From positions 124,001 to 188,000 of the forward strand of contig NZ_CANLQB010000005.1 in the NCBI RefSeq assembly GCF_947493125.1: 64,000 bases of DNA. The letters run 5' to 3'. This stretch comes from an uncultured Roseobacter sp. GTDB lineage: Bacteria; Pseudomonadota; Alphaproteobacteria; Rhodobacterales; Rhodobacteraceae. This document shows, piece by piece, positions 8,636 through 17,621 of the stretch (positions are counted from its first letter, which is position 1; the number at the start of each line of letters is the position of its first letter). The notes under the pieces are model-generated. The model saw nothing but the letters and a program-made list of their open reading frames with translations, had not been told where the DNA came from and did not search any database. The position numbers were made by a program, and so were the translations under genes.

Positions 8636-10141
8636 CTAGTCGACGCCCAGCCGGGCGACGGCGTCGTTGTAGGTTGCAAGCGTGGCCTCGGCCACCATGC
8701 CCATGTTCTTGGGATATTTATCAAACCTGAAATGGGGGTATTTTGCGCGCAACACCTGCAGTGTTTCGCGGGCGGCCTCGGATTTGTTCTGCAGGGCTTG
8801 CGACAGCACACGGATCACATAGGTCGATTCGTAGTCAGGCCCGGTGGCGGCGACCTCTTCGGCCTCCGCGTAGCGGCCCGAGAACAGCAGGTTGCGGCCT
8901 TTGGCAAAGGCGTAGAAGGCCGGCGGCAGCGGGCACAGCGAAAACGCCGTGTCGAGCATGTGATCCGCCAGGTCGAATTCGCCCGCAACAAGCGTCAACG
9001 AGGAGGCTGTGTTGAGGGCGGCATGCGCGTCGTTTTCGGCGTAATCGGCGGCCCGCACGGCCGCGTCGCGGCCCTGGGCTGCGCGCCCGGTGTTGGCAAA
9101 GGCGCGGGCGCATTCGGAGAGGATCAGCGGATCGCGCCCGTCGATCTTCAGCGCACTTTCGGCAGAGAGCGCGGTTTCCGCCACCCATTCCGCCTGGCTG
9201 CGGCTGGTCGAGACCGCCTCGCCCCGGTCGCAGAACATGGCGCGCATCAGGTGGCCACGCGCGAACTCCGGGTCCATCTCGATAACCGTCTCGGCGTGCT
9301 TGAGCCCGGTTTGCATCGAGACCTGATCGTAGTGTTCCTCCAGATGGCAGGCCATGACGTAGTGTTCGTAGGCGGTGAGCTCGGAGAGCGGGCGGCGGAC
9401 GGCAAAGCGTTGCTCGGCGCGCATGATGGCCCCCGCCGTGCCGCCGATGTGGTTGGCTACGCTGAGAGCGATGTCGCCGGAGAGCTTGGGCATGGAGGTG
9501 ATCGGGCGCTCGATGCTCTCGGCCCAGACGTGCAGCCCGTTGCGCCCGTCGATCAGCTGGAACTGTGCCTTCAGGTGATCGGACCAGGCCGAGAGGCTGC
9601 TCTCAACCACGTAATCGGCATCGAGCTGGTCGACCACATCGAGGATGGAGTTCGACTTGTCGGCGGCGAATGAGGAGATGCGCGCGATCACGGCGAGATC
9701 GCTGAAGCGCGCCAGATCGGTGATCAGCTCGTCGGCCATGCCATCGGCAAAGCGCTGCCAGCGCGGGCCACCTTCAAGGCAGTCGGGCCGCAGCACGGCG
9801 ATGCGCGGGCGGCGGATGCCCGGTGCGTCGCCGGTCCGGTTGCGGTGCACTTCCACACCGCCGAGCAGCCGGAAGCCTTTGCCGCGGATGGTCTCGATAT
9901 AGCGCGGGTTGCTTGCGTCATCGCCGAGCGCCTGGCGGATGTCGAAGATGTACTCACGCACCAGATCGGGGGTGACATGCACGTCCTGCCAGATCGCCTT
10001 GTGGATTTCGTCGCGCGAGACCACCGCGCCCTGGTTCTGCAGCAGATAGCGCAGCACGGCGCTGGCCTTGCCCGTCAGATGGGCGATTTCTTCCTCCGTC
10101 TCAAGGCGGTTTTCCGAAGGAATGAACGACCATGTCCGCAT
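8636..10141 (-). CDS. Winged-helix regulator with TolB-like/TPR sensor region
   Basis: 501 residues. The N-terminal 90 or so form an OmpR/CadC-type winged helix (LTGKASAVLRYLLQNQGAVV, ending IETIRGKGFRLLG). A central region contains FADGMADELITDLARFSDLA and DADYVVESSLSA, the pattern seen in CadC/adenylate-cyclase-like TolB-N domains. The C-terminal half is alpha-helical TPR-like. No membrane helix or phosphoacceptor domain is visible, so it is a cytoplasmic one-component regulator. ATG at 10141 is preferred over TTG at 10162. It is divergent from the haloperoxidase gene and probably controls it. Signal unknown. Confidence 0.8.
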   Translation of the reverse strand: MRTWSFIPSENRLETEEEIAHLTGKASAVLRYLLQNQGAVVSRDEIHKAIWQDVHVTPDLVREYIFDIRQALGDDASNPRYIETIRGKGFRLLGGVEVHRNRTGDAPGIRRPRIAVLRPDCLEGGPRWQRFADGMADELITDLARFSDLAVIARISSFAADKSNSILDVVDQLDADYVVESSLSAWSDHLKAQFQLIDGRNGLHVWAESIERPITSMPKLSGDIALSVANHIGGTAGAIMRAEQRFAVRRPLSELTAYEHYVMACHLEEHYDQVSMQTGLKHAETVIEMDPEFARGHLMRAMFCDRGEAVSTSRSQAEWVAETALSAESALKIDGRDPLILSECARAFANTGRAAQGRDAAVRAADYAENDAHAALNTASSLTLVAGEFDLADHMLDTAFSLCPLPPAFYAFAKGRNLLFSGRYAEAEEVAATGPDYESTYVIRVLSQALQNKSEAARETLQVLRAKYPHFRFDKYPKNMGMVAEATLATYNDAVARLGVD

Positions 10142-10483
10142 TCGGCGTGCCCCCGCGCGCAATCTGCAACCGATGGAATCAACGTTTAATCAACACAGAG
10201 CCTAATGCGGATCGCGTTATCCTCAAAGCCAGGTCTGAGAGGGGCCAGAGCCTGTCGGTGCGGTTGAGGGATATAAGGCGTGAGATATGCGCAAGAGCGG
10301 GGCGTAGTTGCGGCCTCTGGCAGTGCAGCGTCATGGTGCACCATATGCCCAGATTATGGGTGCTACTTCTATCTGGAGTTGAGTTAAGATGCTGAATTAA
10401 AACAAAACTCTTTGGATCTGCTCGGCTCTGCCATAGGGTTCAGGCACATTTGAAAACAAGGCTATTCTATTGGAGTTGTTATT
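10142..10483. promoter_or_regulatory. 342-bp divergent control region with palindromes
   Basis: AT-richer intergenic region between the winged-helix regulator and the RTX haloperoxidase. It holds a perfect 12-bp palindrome ATGGTGCACCAT (10333-10344), closely followed by a second dyad, CCCA...TGGG, near 10346-10362. These are candidate regulator sites for the flanking winged-helix gene. No open reading frame of note is seen. The haloperoxidase ribosome site (TTGGAG) lies about 10 bp before its ATG. Confidence 0.45.
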
Positions 10484-12739
10484 ATGACTGTTCAGCAGCA
10501 ATCTCTTGTCGCGCAGTGGAACGAGGTGATGCTTGAGGCCATTCGCGAAGGCGGCGCTAAGCCCACCGCGACGACCTATCAGCTGCATCTGGTGAGTTCT
10601 GCCGTCTACGACGCCTGGGCCGCCTTCGATCCGGAGGCCTATGGTTACTACTCGGAGATCGACACCGGGCTGGCCGCGACGGAGGCCAACAAGGCCGAAG
10701 CGGTGAGCTTTGCGGCCTATGTCGCCTTGAGCGCGCTCTTTCCGGATGAGAGCGACAGGTTCGACGACTTCATGGCGGATCTGGGCTATGACCCGGCGGA
10801 CGCGGTGCCGGGGACCGGCAGGGCCGCCGGGCTGGGCGCGCTGGCGGCGCAGAATGTCTTTGCCGCGCGGGCCGAGGATGGGGCCAATGCGAATAATGAC
10901 TTCGCCGATACCAGCGGCTATGTGCCGATCAACTCCGCCGACCCCGCAAGCGGGCGCGCGCCCGGAGGGGATGACTTTGACCCCAACCACTGGCAGCCCT
11001 TGCGGGTGCCGACGGGCACGGTGACGGATGCCAATGGTGTCCCGATTGTCGATAATGACGATCCGGCCAGTTACGTGGATCAGGTCGCGCTGACGCCGCA
11101 CTGGGGATCGGTGGACAGTTTCGCGCTGAGCTCAGGCGATCAGTTCCGCCCGGATGCGCCGCCGCAGCTTGGTGATTTCTCACCCTATGTGGACGGCACC
11201 GGCACCGTCACCACCAACGATCAGGCCTACCGCGACCAGATCGCGGAGGTGATCGCGGTCTCGGCCAATCTGACCGATGCGCAGAAGGTCATTGCCGAGC
11301 TGTGGGCCGATGGTCCGCGCACCGAGTCGCCTCCCGGTCACTGGAACCAGATCGCCCAGGACATCGCGCTGCGTGACGGGCATGGCATCGACGAGGATGC
11401 CAAGCTGTTCTTTGCATTGAATGCAGCCGTCTTTGACGCGGGCATCGCGACCTGGGAGGCGAAATACACCTATGATTACGTGCGCCCGCAGTCTGCGATC
11501 CGCGATCTCTTTTATGATCAGCAGATCGAGGCCTGGGGCGGGGTCAACCAGGGCAGGCAGACCATTCTGGGTCAGGACTGGCAACCCTATCAGAACGTCA
11601 CCTTCGTCACACCGCCCTTCCCGGAGTATGTCTCGGGGCACTCGACGTTTTCGATGGCGGCGGCGCGGACGATTGCGAGTTTTGTCGGTTCGGACGCCTA
11701 CTATGATGGCGCCTCGCTCAGCAATTACGACCTCGACGGCGTGCCCGGCATTGATCTTTTGGGCCGCTATGAAACCAGCGAGCTGGTCTTTGAGGAGTTC
11801 GGCGCCGGGCCGCCCGTCGTGCTGCAATGGGAGACCCTGACCGAGGCGGCGGAGGAGGCGGGGATCTCGCGGCTCTATGGGGGCATCCACATTCAGGATG
11901 GCAATCTCAATGGTCTGGAGGTCGGCAAGCAGGTGGCAGCGCAGGCCGAGGTCCGATGGGAGGCGCTGTTCACGCGCGGTGGTGATGATGGGATCGCCGC
12001 CGAGGCGCAGGGTGGCTTGATCATAGCGGGCGCCGGTGACGACCGCGTGGCCGGGCGTTTGGGTTCGGATCATGTCGAAGGCGGATCGGGTGACGACCGG
12101 CTGGGTGGGCGCAACGGGCGTGACCTGCTGGAGGGGGGCCTCGGCGATGACAGTCTCATTGGCAATCGCGGTGAAGACACGCTGCGGGGCGGTGAGGGCG
12201 ACGATCTGCTGCGCGGCGGGCGCGACAACGATGTGCTCGACGGAGGGGAGGGCGCGGATACGCTCTTCGGCGGTGGCGACGACGACACGCTCAGCGGTGG
12301 CGCTGGCGATGACATGGTCCGTGGTGGCAGCGGCGATGACCTGGCTGCCGGAGGGATCGGCGATGACGAGATGGTCGGAGGCCATGGCCATGACACCATG
12401 CAAGGCGAACACGGGTCCGATACGCTTCACGGCGGGCAGGGGGATGACATCCTGTCGGGCGGTGACGGTCCGGATGTGCTCGAGGGTGGGCTAGGCGCTG
12501 ACACCTTCGTCTTTGGTTTCGCCGAGACCGGTGTCGATCTGGTCAGGGATTTCGACAGCAGCACGGATCAACTGCATCTGATCGGCTTCGGAGCCGGGGC
12601 GCAGGTGGGCCTTGCAGCGGGTGCGGTGGGCGTGATGCTTTCGGTCGATGGCGAGGAGATTGCCATCCTGCGGGGCGCCGATGTGGCGGATGTGGTGCTG
12701 GGCGAGACCTTTTTCTTTGTCGATGAGCTTTGGGCTTAG
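10484..12739 (+). CDS. Secreted vanadium-dependent haloperoxidase with RTX C-terminus
   Basis: 751-residue two-part protein. Residues about 1-500 are a PAP2-fold vanadium haloperoxidase, which oxidises halide with hydrogen peroxide to hypohalous acid. All vanadate-binding elements are visible: K327-x6-R334-P335 (KYTYDYVRP), S384-G385-H386 (VSGHS) and R463...H469 (RLYGGIHIQDG). Residues about 505-680 contain at least ten glycine/aspartate nonapeptides of the GGxGxDxLx type that bind calcium, followed by an uncharged C-terminal region typical of type I secretion substrates. There is no N-terminal signal peptide, in line with type I secretion; no ABC/HlyD export genes are in this window. Halide specificity cannot be read from sequence. 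Confidence 0.92.
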   Translation: MTVQQQSLVAQWNEVMLEAIREGGAKPTATTYQLHLVSSAVYDAWAAFDPEAYGYYSEIDTGLAATEANKAEAVSFAAYVALSALFPDESDRFDDFMADLGYDPADAVPGTGRAAGLGALAAQNVFAARAEDGANANNDFADTSGYVPINSADPASGRAPGGDDFDPNHWQPLRVPTGTVTDANGVPIVDNDDPASYVDQVALTPHWGSVDSFALSSGDQFRPDAPPQLGDFSPYVDGTGTVTTNDQAYRDQIAEVIAVSANLTDAQKVIAELWADGPRTESPPGHWNQIAQDIALRDGHGIDEDAKLFFALNAAVFDAGIATWEAKYTYDYVRPQSAIRDLFYDQQIEAWGGVNQGRQTILGQDWQPYQNVTFVTPPFPEYVSGHSTFSMAAARTIASFVGSDAYYDGASLSNYDLDGVPGIDLLGRYETSELVFEEFGAGPPVVLQWETLTEAAEEAGISRLYGGIHIQDGNLNGLEVGKQVAAQAEVRWEALFTRGGDDGIAAEAQGGLIIAGAGDDRVAGRLGSDHVEGGSGDDRLGGRNGRDLLEGGLGDDSLIGNRGEDTLRGGEGDDLLRGGRDNDVLDGGEGADTLFGGGDDDTLSGGAGDDMVRGGSGDDLAAGGIGDDEMVGGHGHDTMQGEHGSDTLHGGQGDDILSGGDGPDVLEGGLGADTFVFGFAETGVDLVRDFDSSTDQLHLIGFGAGAQVGLAAGAVGVMLSVDGEEIAILRGADVADVVLGETFFFVDELWA

Positions 12740-12742
12740 CAT

Positions 12743-12786
12743 CCGCGGGCGGGCCGGCGGGGCTTGACCCGCCGGCCCGCCCGCGG
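12743..12786 (+). terminator. Large perfect GC hairpin after haloperoxidase
   Basis: Perfect 19-bp stem (12743-12761 with 12768-12786) and a 6-base loop, beginning 3 bp after the haloperoxidase stop. It lacks a T-tract and is followed by a C run, so it could be a strong hairpin terminator, an mRNA 3'-end stabiliser, or both. Confidence 0.7.
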
Positions 12787-12789
12787 CCC

Positions 12790-12810
12790 CCGCCCGGATG
12801 ACCCGGGCGG
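12790..12810 (+). terminator. Second GC hairpin, tandem to the first
   Basis: Perfect 8-bp stem with 5-base loop, 3 bp after the larger hairpin. Together they form a tandem terminator-like element isolating the haloperoxidase transcript. Confidence 0.5.
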
Positions 12811-13176
12811 CTCCCGAAGCGCGGTGGCGCCCCGATCAGCACTGCGCGCCTCTGACGACGGAAGGCAGGCATCGACGAGTGGGGCGTGGTACCGATTTTG
12901 GTGTCGGCGCCAACTGTCTTGACCATCGGCTATGATCGCGGGCCGGGGCTGCAGTGGTCGTGCCGCGGCATCGGCGTCTGGGACGTGGCGGCGTTGCGCG
13001 GGGTGAATGCTCCCTCCAATCCCCCTCTGTGTATGGTGGTCGCAGGGGGAAGTGCCGGCCCCACCTGAAAAATCTGTCCTGACCGATCCAGACGGACGCC
13101 TTGGCGTGCGGGACCGGGCATGTGGGCCCTCGGGCGCTGTGCCCGTTTCCACCTGCATTTACCAAGGACCTAACTC

Positions 13177-15051
13177 ATGTCTTTTTTCGACCCTTCTGCC
13201 CTGCAAGCGGCCCCCCGTGCCGTGATCGATGCCTTCATGGGCGGCACACCCGCGCCCGCCGTTCTCATGGAGATCTTCCGCGACGGTCTCTCTGTCACCG
13301 AGGCCCGCGGGGTCAGTGATATCGCCACCGGCAGGCCGGTGCAGACGGACAGCCAGTTCCAGATCGGATCGCAGACCAAGATGATGACCGGTGTGATTGT
13401 CCTGGATCTGGCGGCGGAGGGGGCGCTGGACCTCGATCTGCCGCTGAGCGCCCAGATGGACATCTCCGATCTCGCCGGTATCGCGAATGTCGAGACGGTG
13501 ACGGTGCGGGAGCTTCTGGCGAACCGGTCGGGCATCCCTGATTTCGACACCATCCCTGGCGCCGGTGGCGCGCCCGCCTTCCTCGAAGCCCTGATCGCGG
13601 ATCCGACGCAGCCCATGGGCCCCGATGCGCTGCTGGAGTTCGCGCGGGGCGCGCCTGCGTCCTTTGCGCCGGGGACGGAGTATGCCTATTCGAACACCAA
13701 CTTCCTGCTGCTGCAGACGCTGGTGGAAACGCTGAGCGGGCAGACCTTCAGCCAGCTGCTGGACGACAGGATCTTCGCGCCCAGCGGTATGGCGGCCACG
13801 CGCCTTGCGCCGCACAGCGGATCGGCGGAGATGCTGAGCTCCTACGCGGAACTTGTGCCGGGCCAGGTGATCGACGTGACGCAGGCGCCGCTCGATTTCG
13901 GCGCGGCGGGCGGTGTGGTCTCGACCACCGGCGATATGGTGCGCTTTCTCGATGCGCTGCTGATCTCGAAGACCCTGTTGCCGCCGGAGCAGTTGGCGCA
14001 GATGCTGGATTTTCGCGCGCCGGACGGCACAGCGTCCCTCAATGGCGAAAGCCTCGGCCTGTCGTCTGGCATTGTGTTTGGTCAGCAGCTGATCGGGTTC
14101 CAGGGCGGGACACTGGGCACCAAATCGGCGACCTTCGTGCATGTGCAGAGCGGCACCATCGTCTCGGTCGCGGCCTCGCACTCCGGCGCGGAGCCGATCG
14201 ATCTGCTGCTGGAGGCCTTCGCCGCGGTCTTCGATGATGCGCATTGGGCGAGCTTCGACCCCGGTGACGACAGCTTCGAGATTGCCGGGACGGCGGCGGA
14301 GGTCACGCTGGGCGAAGAGGTCGATGTGGCGGGTGAGCCGCAAACGACGCTGGCGCTGGACGGCGCGCAGCTGAGCTTTGATGGCGCGCTCGAAGACCTC
14401 GACACGGCGCGGTTCAGGTTCGCGGATGGCTCGACCCTGTGGGTCGGTGGGGACGGGCGCGATGCAGTCGACATCCTGCGATCCGCCCCCGATGCGGCCT
14501 GGGCTGACAACCAGATGCTGGGGCTGGGCGGCAACGACCACCTGCGCGGTGGCTTCGGCGACGACAGGATGCTGGGCGGCGACGGGCGGGATGTGCTTCT
14601 GGGCCGGGCCGGGGATGACCGGTTGGATGGCGGCGCGGAGGCGGATTTCCTGAGGGGCGGACGCGGTCAGGACACGCTCGACGGTGGCGCGGGGCGCGAT
14701 TACCTGTCGGGCGGTCGTGGCGATGACCTGCTCACAGGCGGTGCGGGCGACGACCGGCTCTCCGCCGGGGGCGGGGATGACACGCTGGACGGCGGGCAGG
14801 GTGCCGACCGGATGTCGGGCGGGCAGGGCGCGGATGTGTTCGTCTTTCGGAGCGACGCCGGGCATGACCGGATTTACGACTTCGATCCGCAGGCCGACAG
14901 TCTGGACTTCTCGGCCACCGGTTTGAGGTATGACGATCTGGAGATCACCGGCACGGGGCGCTGCGGCGTGCAGATCGTCTATGGCGAGAATGAGATTGAT
15001 CTGATCGGCGTATCGCTTACAGAGCTGACGGAGGACGCCTTCCTGTTCTGA
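13177..15051 (+). CDS. Secreted serine beta-lactamase-fold hydrolase with RTX C-terminus
   Basis: 624 residues. The N-terminal 350 or so match the class C beta-lactamase / D-Ala-D-Ala carboxypeptidase / esterase fold: S65-x-x-K68 (IGSQTKMM) with catalytic Ser, and Y171-S-N173 (YAYSNTN). The third motif, usually H-x-G or K-T-G, appears as GFQGGTLG with Gln in the usual basic position. A short beta region follows, then about nine RTX calcium repeats at about 450-560 and a C-terminal secretion-signal-like tail. No signal peptide, consistent with type I export. Ribosome site AAGGA, 8 bp before the ATG. Likely an extracellular esterase or peptidase; substrate unknown. Confidence 0.87.
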   Translation: MSFFDPSALQAAPRAVIDAFMGGTPAPAVLMEIFRDGLSVTEARGVSDIATGRPVQTDSQFQIGSQTKMMTGVIVLDLAAEGALDLDLPLSAQMDISDLAGIANVETVTVRELLANRSGIPDFDTIPGAGGAPAFLEALIADPTQPMGPDALLEFARGAPASFAPGTEYAYSNTNFLLLQTLVETLSGQTFSQLLDDRIFAPSGMAATRLAPHSGSAEMLSSYAELVPGQVIDVTQAPLDFGAAGGVVSTTGDMVRFLDALLISKTLLPPEQLAQMLDFRAPDGTASLNGESLGLSSGIVFGQQLIGFQGGTLGTKSATFVHVQSGTIVSVAASHSGAEPIDLLLEAFAAVFDDAHWASFDPGDDSFEIAGTAAEVTLGEEVDVAGEPQTTLALDGAQLSFDGALEDLDTARFRFADGSTLWVGGDGRDAVDILRSAPDAAWADNQMLGLGGNDHLRGGFGDDRMLGGDGRDVLLGRAGDDRLDGGAEADFLRGGRGQDTLDGGAGRDYLSGGRGDDLLTGGAGDDRLSAGGGDDTLDGGQGADRMSGGQGADVFVFRSDAGHDRIYDFDPQADSLDFSATGLRYDDLEITGTGRCGVQIVYGENEIDLIGVSLTELTEDAFLF

Positions 15052-15074
15052 CCGGAAGCGTCCGACGTCTGTAT

Positions 15075-15107
15075 GCCCGCAGGGGGTGCCGCGCGCATCC
15101 TGCGGGC
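15075..15107 (+). terminator. Hairpin after RTX hydrolase
   Basis: Stem GCCCGCAGG (15075-15083) pairs with CCTGCGGGC (15099-15107) around a 15-base loop, 23 bp after the stop codon. No T-tract follows. Confidence 0.5.
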
Positions 15108-15133
15108 CCTTCGGGGTTGGTTTGAGATTGGAT

Positions 15134-16360
15134 ATGACAGCGGCACCCACCGACCTTGAGACCTGGCGGCTGGCGCTGGCGGTGGGGCTGTTGATGGTGT
15201 CGGCCTTCTGTACGCATCTGCTGCTGTTGCCGGGGCCCAACCGGGCGGTGCGCCTGCCGTTGGGGCTGTTCTTTCTGTCCAACACCCTGCGGCTGACCGC
15301 GCTGCCGGTGGAGCATCTGTTGCTGGCCGCGCCAATGCCGCTGCTCGGCCTCAGCCTCGATCTGGCCGAAGTGCCGCTGAGCATGGTGCAACCGTTTCTG
15401 TTGTGGCTTTACGTGCGCCGGCTCACGGCGGATCCGACGCGGGCGGACGCGCCAATCCGGCGCTGGTGGCATCTGGCGCCGGTGATCTTCGGTTGCCTCG
15501 TTTATGGCGCGGTGCTGGCGCAGCAGGCGGCCTCGCTCAGTCTTGGCGAAGGATCCCGCGCCGCGGCGTTGCTGCCCGCCACCGTGGGGCTGTTGTGGGG
15601 CGCGACCGGGGTGTTCTATGCGCTGGTGCCGTTCTATGCGGTGCTGACCATCCGCCGGCTGCTGTCTTACCGGACCCAGTTGAAGGCGCTTTATGCCAGT
15701 ACGGAGGGCCGGGAGCTGCGCTGGATCTGGTGTCTGACAGCGGTGGTCGCCGTCTTCTGGAGCGTCAACCTCTTTGCCATCCTGTTGGAGGGGGCCGGTG
15801 TGGCGGTCGGGGCGCTGACCCCTGAGGTGTCCTTTTACGCGGAGGCGACGGCACAGATGGCGCTGTTGTGGACCATCGCCATCTGGGGGGTGCGCCAACG
15901 GCCCGGCATGGTGCCGCCGCGGCCACGGCGGGAGGAGGAGAGCGAACCGGCGCCGGACGGGCGGAAATACGGCCACTCGGGGTTGGACGAGCGGCACCTG
16001 GCGCGGATCGCGGCGAAGATCGAGGCCGTGATGCGCGCCGATACGCTCTACCGCGACCCGGATCTGTCACTCTGGGATCTGGCGGAGAAGGTCGGGGCGA
16101 AGCGGCATTATGTCTCGCAGGCGCTGAACGATCATCTGGGGCAGAACTTCTTTGACTATGTGAACGGGTTTCGGATCGAGGATGCAAAAGGGCAGCTGGT
16201 CGGGACATCGGCTCCGATCCTGACGATCACCTTCGACGTGGGGTTCAACTCGCGGTCCGTGTTCTACCGCGCGTTCAAGCAGAACGTCGGCATGACGCCG
16301 TCTCAGTTCCGGCACCGCGGGCAGCTGGTCGCGGGTGAGGGGCTGCAGACGCTGTCCTGA
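15134..16360 (+). CDS. AraC-family regulator with N-terminal membrane sensor domain
   Basis: 408 residues. The first 260 or so carry six or seven hydrophobic helices, for example around LALAVGLLMVSAFCTHLLLL and LWTIAIWGV. A charged linker follows, then a C-terminal AraC double helix-turn-helix (about 310-395) with LWDLAEKVGAKRHYVSQALN and the conserved ending ITFDVGFNSRSVFYRAFKQN, VGMTPSQFR. This layout is a membrane-embedded one-component sensor. ATG at 15134 was chosen because upstream in-frame residues overlap the terminator hairpin of the RTX hydrolase. Its target may be the RTX genes, by position only. Confidence 0.85.
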   Translation: MTAAPTDLETWRLALAVGLLMVSAFCTHLLLLPGPNRAVRLPLGLFFLSNTLRLTALPVEHLLLAAPMPLLGLSLDLAEVPLSMVQPFLLWLYVRRLTADPTRADAPIRRWWHLAPVIFGCLVYGAVLAQQAASLSLGEGSRAAALLPATVGLLWGATGVFYALVPFYAVLTIRRLLSYRTQLKALYASTEGRELRWIWCLTAVVAVFWSVNLFAILLEGAGVAVGALTPEVSFYAEATAQMALLWTIAIWGVRQRPGMVPPRPRREEESEPAPDGRKYGHSGLDERHLARIAAKIEAVMRADTLYRDPDLSLWDLAEKVGAKRHYVSQALNDHLGQNFFDYVNGFRIEDAKGQLVGTSAPILTITFDVGFNSRSVFYRAFKQNVGMTPSQFRHRGQLVAGEGLQTLS

Positions 16361-16438
16361 CGGGTGCGCCCCCTTGGCGGCCCGACCTTCCGGATGGGAA
16401 TTCTTTACAGCCTGCGCGAATTTTCACAGAGAAGTTAC

Positions 16439-16449
16439 CGCGCGTAAAA
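16439..16449. promoter_or_regulatory. Candidate LacI-type operator upstream of the LacI gene
   Basis: The 11-mer CGCGCGTAAAA ends 9 bp before a TTGACA -35-like hexamer (16458-16463) ahead of the LacI-family gene. The same 11-mer sits at the same place in front of the polyol transporter operon (17541-17551). It lies inside an imperfect dyad (TTACCGCGCGTAA). Confidence 0.55.
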
Positions 16450-16509
16450 GTTACGGATTGACACATCGCGGCCTGTCATGACTGTTTGGTAACATGTCAA
16501 GGAAGCGAA

Positions 16510-17529
16510 ATGGTCAGAATACGGAACATGGAGGAATTTGCGACGCTGAGCGGTGTGTCGCGTCCGACGGTGTCGAAATATTTTCACGACCCGAGCAGTG
16601 TGCGGCCGAAGATCCGCGCCCAGATCGAGCGGGCGTTGGAGCAGTACGACTATCAGCCGAATATCTTTGCGATCAACCAGAACCGCAAACTGACCAAGAA
16701 CATCGGGATCGTGGTGCCCTATCTGGCCGATCCGTTCTTTGCGGAGATCGCGCGGAACCTGGAGCAGCGCTGCCTCGCCGCCGGGTTTCAGCCGACGTTG
16801 TATTCGTCTCATGGGCAGCCGGATCTGGAGGTCGGCATTCTGAGCAACCTGCGCCGGCTGAAGCCCGCGGGGGTGTTGCTGGCCCCGCTGGGGCGGGTGT
16901 CGAACCGTGCCGAGATCGAGAAGTTCTGCAAGGATGTGCCAACGGTGCTGTTTGACAGTGCTTTGGACGATGTGGGGCTGGCCTTCATCGGCTCGGACAA
17001 TCCGAACCTGGCGCTGCAGATCGTGGACTATCTGTGCCGCAGTGGCGAACCGCCGTGCTTCATGGAGATGAAGACCCCGGCGAACCCCAATGCCAACAAG
17101 CGGCGCGAGGCCTATCTGCAGGCGATGGCGCATTTCGGGCAGACACCCCAGATCGTGAAGATCGAGGGGATCGGCTGGGCGTTCGAAGAGATCGGCTACA
17201 CCTACGGGGGTGCGGCCCTGGCCTCCAACGCCTTCGCCACCAACACCATTCTGTGCAGCAATGACCGTCTGGCGATCGGGCTGCTGTCGGCCTGTTATGA
17301 GCAGCAGATCCGCGTCGGCATGACACCGGGCTGCGCGATCCGCGTTGCCGGACAGGACGATCACCCCTTCTCGCGCTTTACCTGTCCGCCGCTCACGACC
17401 GTGGCGCAGGACTACGAGTCGATCTCGGCGAAATCGCTGGAAATTCTGATGCAGGTGATCGACGGAGGCGCCGTCGATGCGGCCAAAACCCTGTTCGAGG
17501 GCCGGTTGGTGATGCGGCAGTCGGCCTGA
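16510..17529 (+). CDS. LacI-family transcriptional regulator of the polyol operon
   Basis: 339 residues. N-terminal LacI helix-turn-helix (MEEFATLSGVSRPTVSKYFH at about 6-25) and hinge, then a periplasmic-binding-like ligand domain (NIGIVVPYLADPFFAEIARN onward). Starting at ATG 16510 places AAGGAAG just upstream; eight upstream residues from 16486 were rejected. It is transcribed in the same direction as, and 92 bp before, the sugar-alcohol ABC operon, and shares an 11-bp promoter-proximal motif with it, so it probably controls both itself and the operon in response to a polyol. Confidence 0.88.
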   Translation: MVRIRNMEEFATLSGVSRPTVSKYFHDPSSVRPKIRAQIERALEQYDYQPNIFAINQNRKLTKNIGIVVPYLADPFFAEIARNLEQRCLAAGFQPTLYSSHGQPDLEVGILSNLRRLKPAGVLLAPLGRVSNRAEIEKFCKDVPTVLFDSALDDVGLAFIGSDNPNLALQIVDYLCRSGEPPCFMEMKTPANPNANKRREAYLQAMAHFGQTPQIVKIEGIGWAFEEIGYTYGGAALASNAFATNTILCSNDRLAIGLLSACYEQQIRVGMTPGCAIRVAGQDDHPFSRFTCPPLTTVAQDYESISAKSLEILMQVIDGGAVDAAKTLFEGRLVMRQSA

Positions 17530-17540
17530 CTTAATTTTGT

Positions 17541-17588
17541 CGCGCGTAAAATTTTTTGTTGACGCCCGAATTTTTAATCGGCTAGTCT
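17541..17588 (+). promoter_or_regulatory. Promoter and candidate operator of polyol ABC operon
   Basis: The CGCGCGTAAAA motif (17541-17551), embedded in an imperfect dyad TTTTGTCGCGCGTAAAA, is followed 8 bp later by TTGACG (-35, 17559-17564), an 18-bp spacer and TAGTCT (-10-like, 17583-17588). The arrangement mirrors the one in front of the LacI gene. Confidence 0.55.
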
Positions 17589-17621
17589 GGCTTGCATAAC
17601 ATCCAGCTAGGGAGGATTCGG

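Larger units (their letters stand above)
12740..13176. other. 437-bp gap between the two RTX genes
   Basis: Begins with the 19-bp hairpin and a second hairpin at 12790-12810 (CCGCCCGG, 5-base loop, CCGGGCGG). The remainder has no convincing gene. It should carry the promoter of the downstream hydrolase, since two hairpins separate it from the haloperoxidase, but no clear -35/-10 pair was found. Confidence 0.45.

Noticed and set aside
12036-12494. Regular repeats in the haloperoxidase gene considered as a repeat array or CRISPR
   Set aside because: They are in-frame codons of RTX nonapeptides, not identical direct repeats with spacers.
13159-15384. 741-codon minus-strand frame across the RTX hydrolase
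   Set aside because: Its repetitive Arg/Gln/Ala composition comes from the complementary strand of the RTX repeats; no start signal or domain.
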